In this document: positions 62,020-64,000 of the stretch, one piece after another
How the letters are laid out: each line of letters opens with the position of its first letter
How positions within the stretch are numbered: position 1 is the stretch's first letter
DNA from: Celoporthe dispersa
Lineage: Eukaryota; Ascomycota; Sordariomycetes; Diaporthales; Cryphonectriaceae
DNA: 64,000 nt
Assembly (NCBI GenBank): GCA_016584495.1
Contig: WAID01000006.1
Location: forward strand, 992,001-1,056,000
Reading direction: 5' to 3'
The notes under the pieces: model-generated
Database searches by the model: none
Told to the model about the DNA's origin: nothing
Seen by the model: the letters and a program-made list of their open reading frames with translations, nothing else
Translations under genes and position numbers: made by a program

Positions 62020-64000
62020 ATGGCTCTAATACATGACTACGGTGTCGTCGTAGGCATCGACTTTGGCACTACGTAAGCTGTCTGCAGCTACCCATAATAT
62101 GGATTTACGTGTTGCTGACCACAGGAGACAGCTATTCTGGCGTGTCATGGGTATCAAACAGGACCACCTCCATCGAGGTTATTCGGTACTGGCCTGGCCC
62201 GAATGGCGCTCGTTCTTGGTCGGACAAGGTTCCCAGCGTTATCAGCTACGACGCCGATGGGAAACTGAAGAACTGGGGCTTCAAGGTCGGGTTCATGGAC
62301 AACTCGCTCCAATGGTTCAAGATCATGCTGCAGGAAGGTTCCAGTCAGTTACAGGACCATGAAAACATCGGAAACATCTGGAAAAGCAACGTTGACGCCC
62401 TGAAAGGGCTTGGGAAGACGCTGGAAGATGTCGTAGCCGACTTCCTCCGAGCGCTATGGGATTACACGAAGGAGAAGATCTGTGAGGAAATGGGAACCGA
62501 CGAGCTGTGGGAGGACACGGCTCACGTGGTTCTGACCGTACCGGCGATCTGGAGCGACTTGGCCAAGGAGAAGACCATCCGAGCGGCGAGGCGAGCTGGG
62601 ATTGGCGCATCGCTCAAGCTGTTGAGTGAGCCCGAGGCCGCTGCCCTGGCAACTGTGATGGGAAAGGCAGAAGCCCATACTCTAAGGGTGAGGTTGACTT
62701 CATCCTGCGTTGCAGTTTCGATCATTCGTCTTCGTGAAGCTTACTTCCACTACACAGGTCGGTGACGCCTTCGTCGTCTGCGATGCCGGCGGCGGTACTG
62801 TAGATCTTATCAGCTACCAAGTCAAAAGCATGGATCCTTTCGAAGTCGTAGAATGTGCTACTGGCGATGGTAAGTAAAAATCTATATACTCCTTTTTGGT
62901 CTGATTCGAGCAGTACCATTAATTAACATCCCAAGGGGGCTTGTGTGGCTCCGTCTTCCTGGACATGGCATTTCTGAGCTATATCCAGATAAAGATCGGT
63001 AGGCAACAGTACGACTCGATCAGACCACATGATAAGCAACGGTTGCAGCACGATTTCGAGATGAGGATGAAACGACGTTTCGACCCGGGCTCCATGAAGG
63101 ACACACGAGTCGAGATTCATGGACTCGAGGACAACAAGGCTGAGGGCATACAGGATGGCACGATTGAAGTTACCCAGTGAGCAAATTAATGCTTGCCTCG
63201 ACTGAAGCAGCAATACTAATTATGCTGCATTTAGCACAACCCTCCAGACTTTCTTCGACCACATCTGTGGACAAATTGATCCACTTGTCGAAAAGCAGTT
63301 AGAATGTATTGCCAAAAAGGGCCTTACATCAACCGTGAGTCGTGAACTGCTCCCACCTGCTCTCGAGTTATTGGCCTGTGCTGATGTATGCATTGTACAA
63401 GGCCATCCTGCTCACCGGTGGGTTCGGCCAAAGCAAGTACTTGTGCAAAAGGCTGGAATCACTCTTTGCTGATCAGCCTGTGCGGGTTCTGCAAGTTGAC
63501 CAGGCGTAAGTTTTCAATGTCCTGGATTCTCACACACGAGCCGCAAGTGACTCTTATTCCCAGAAGCTAATGATGTTGTCTTGATAGTTGGTCTTCGACC
63601 TGTCGAGGCGCGACGATGTGGGGGCAAGCCTATTCCCTACAGAAGGCGCAGCGGCACCTGGACCTGCCTAACATGCCACCACAGTTCATGTCCCCGTTGG
63701 TCAAGGCGCGGCTTGCTCGCGGGAGCTACGGGTTTGCTCTCCCTGAAGCCTATGACGAGAAGAAGCACGACCCGCGTGATCGCGTGCGAAACACCGTCTC
63801 GGGAGAGTGGGAGGCTGCTAATCAAATGACGTGGGTCATGAAGAAGGTCAGTCCGATGCCATGACAACTGAAGCTCCTAGAACATTATTGTTGATGATCG
63901 TGATGCTGTAGGGTGAGGAGATTACGGAGGGCGGTGGTCCTGTGCGCTTTGACTTCTTTCGGCGGGTTGAAGACCTGAAATGGAATGTTTTTGGCAAGAA
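62020..64000 (+). CDS. Hsp70-like ATPase (HSPA12-type), cut by window end
   Basis: A protein with the Hsp70/actin nucleotide-binding fold: phosphate-1 VVGIDFGTTYSGVSW, phosphate-2 VVCDAGGGTVDLISY and the adenosine motif LLTGGFGQSKYL, plus LLSEPEAAALAT. The spacing and the text around them fit the HSPA12A/B-like group, which usually lacks the canonical peptide-binding domain, rather than true chaperone Hsp70. Eight exons are visible; introns are 62073-62131, 62688-62757, 62870-62935, 63177-63234, 63335-63401, 63506-63587 and 63847-63911, and every joint keeps phase. The last exon runs off the window. No homopolymer break seen. The start is the ATG at 62020, just before the phosphate-1 motif, 52 bases ahead of the first intron. 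Neighbouring GTPase shares its promoter region. Confidence 0.85.

Overview
This window is nuclear DNA from a filamentous ascomycete (Pezizomycotina, most likely Sordariomycetes). The evidence is short GT-AG introns of 50-130 bp with TAC/GCTAAC-like branch points, A- or CA-rich leaders, a dynactin Arp1 that reads almost like the Neurospora protein, a fungal polyketide megasynthase, and fungus-specific families (DUF3602, an Aco2-type aconitase). No RNA genes, CRISPR arrays or intact transposons were seen.

Layout. 1-5.1 kb is a gene-poor, lower-GC stretch holding one small two-exon cysteine-rich gene. 5.1-15.5 kb is a single 12-exon highly reducing PKS, KS-AT-DH-MT-ER-KR-ACP, ending in a carnitine-acyltransferase-like domain, with no tailoring, transport or regulator gene inside the window. 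16.1-56.3 kb is mainly conserved housekeeping: LST8 (TOR complex), a CEX1/SCYL1 pseudokinase, a PHD-finger protein with a 24-bp coding repeat, an Aco2-type aconitase, a tail-anchored FHA protein, an IFRD-domain protein, a very large disordered Ser/Arg-rich protein, an atypical short-chain dehydrogenase, a DUF3602 protein, Arp1 and a tiny mitochondrial protein. Upstream of Arp1 lies a wrecked AAA+ ATPase. 57.9-64 kb is a small accessory block: an unknown membrane-anchored protein, a G1-motif GTPase with a coiled coil and, divergently, an Hsp70-like ATPase cut by the window end.

A recurring property matters for every gene call. At least fourteen single-base length changes, nearly all in short homopolymers, break otherwise well-conserved reading frames, including LST8 and Arp1. 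When one base is removed (or added) at each site, the spliced lengths become exact multiples of three: PKS 3179 aa, LST8 320, CEX1 797, FHA protein 752, IFRD 444, Ser-rich protein 1774, SDR 233, Arp1 380. I therefore read them as consensus errors of the assembly rather than pseudogenes. The AAA+ ATPase is different: it has lost whole segments and is genuinely decayed.

Functionally the window joins a stand-alone secondary-metabolite synthase to ordinary core genes. The parts that could be new are the PKS release chemistry, the small cysteine-rich gene, the possible C-terminal extension of the Ser-rich protein, and the GTPase/Hsp70-like pair.
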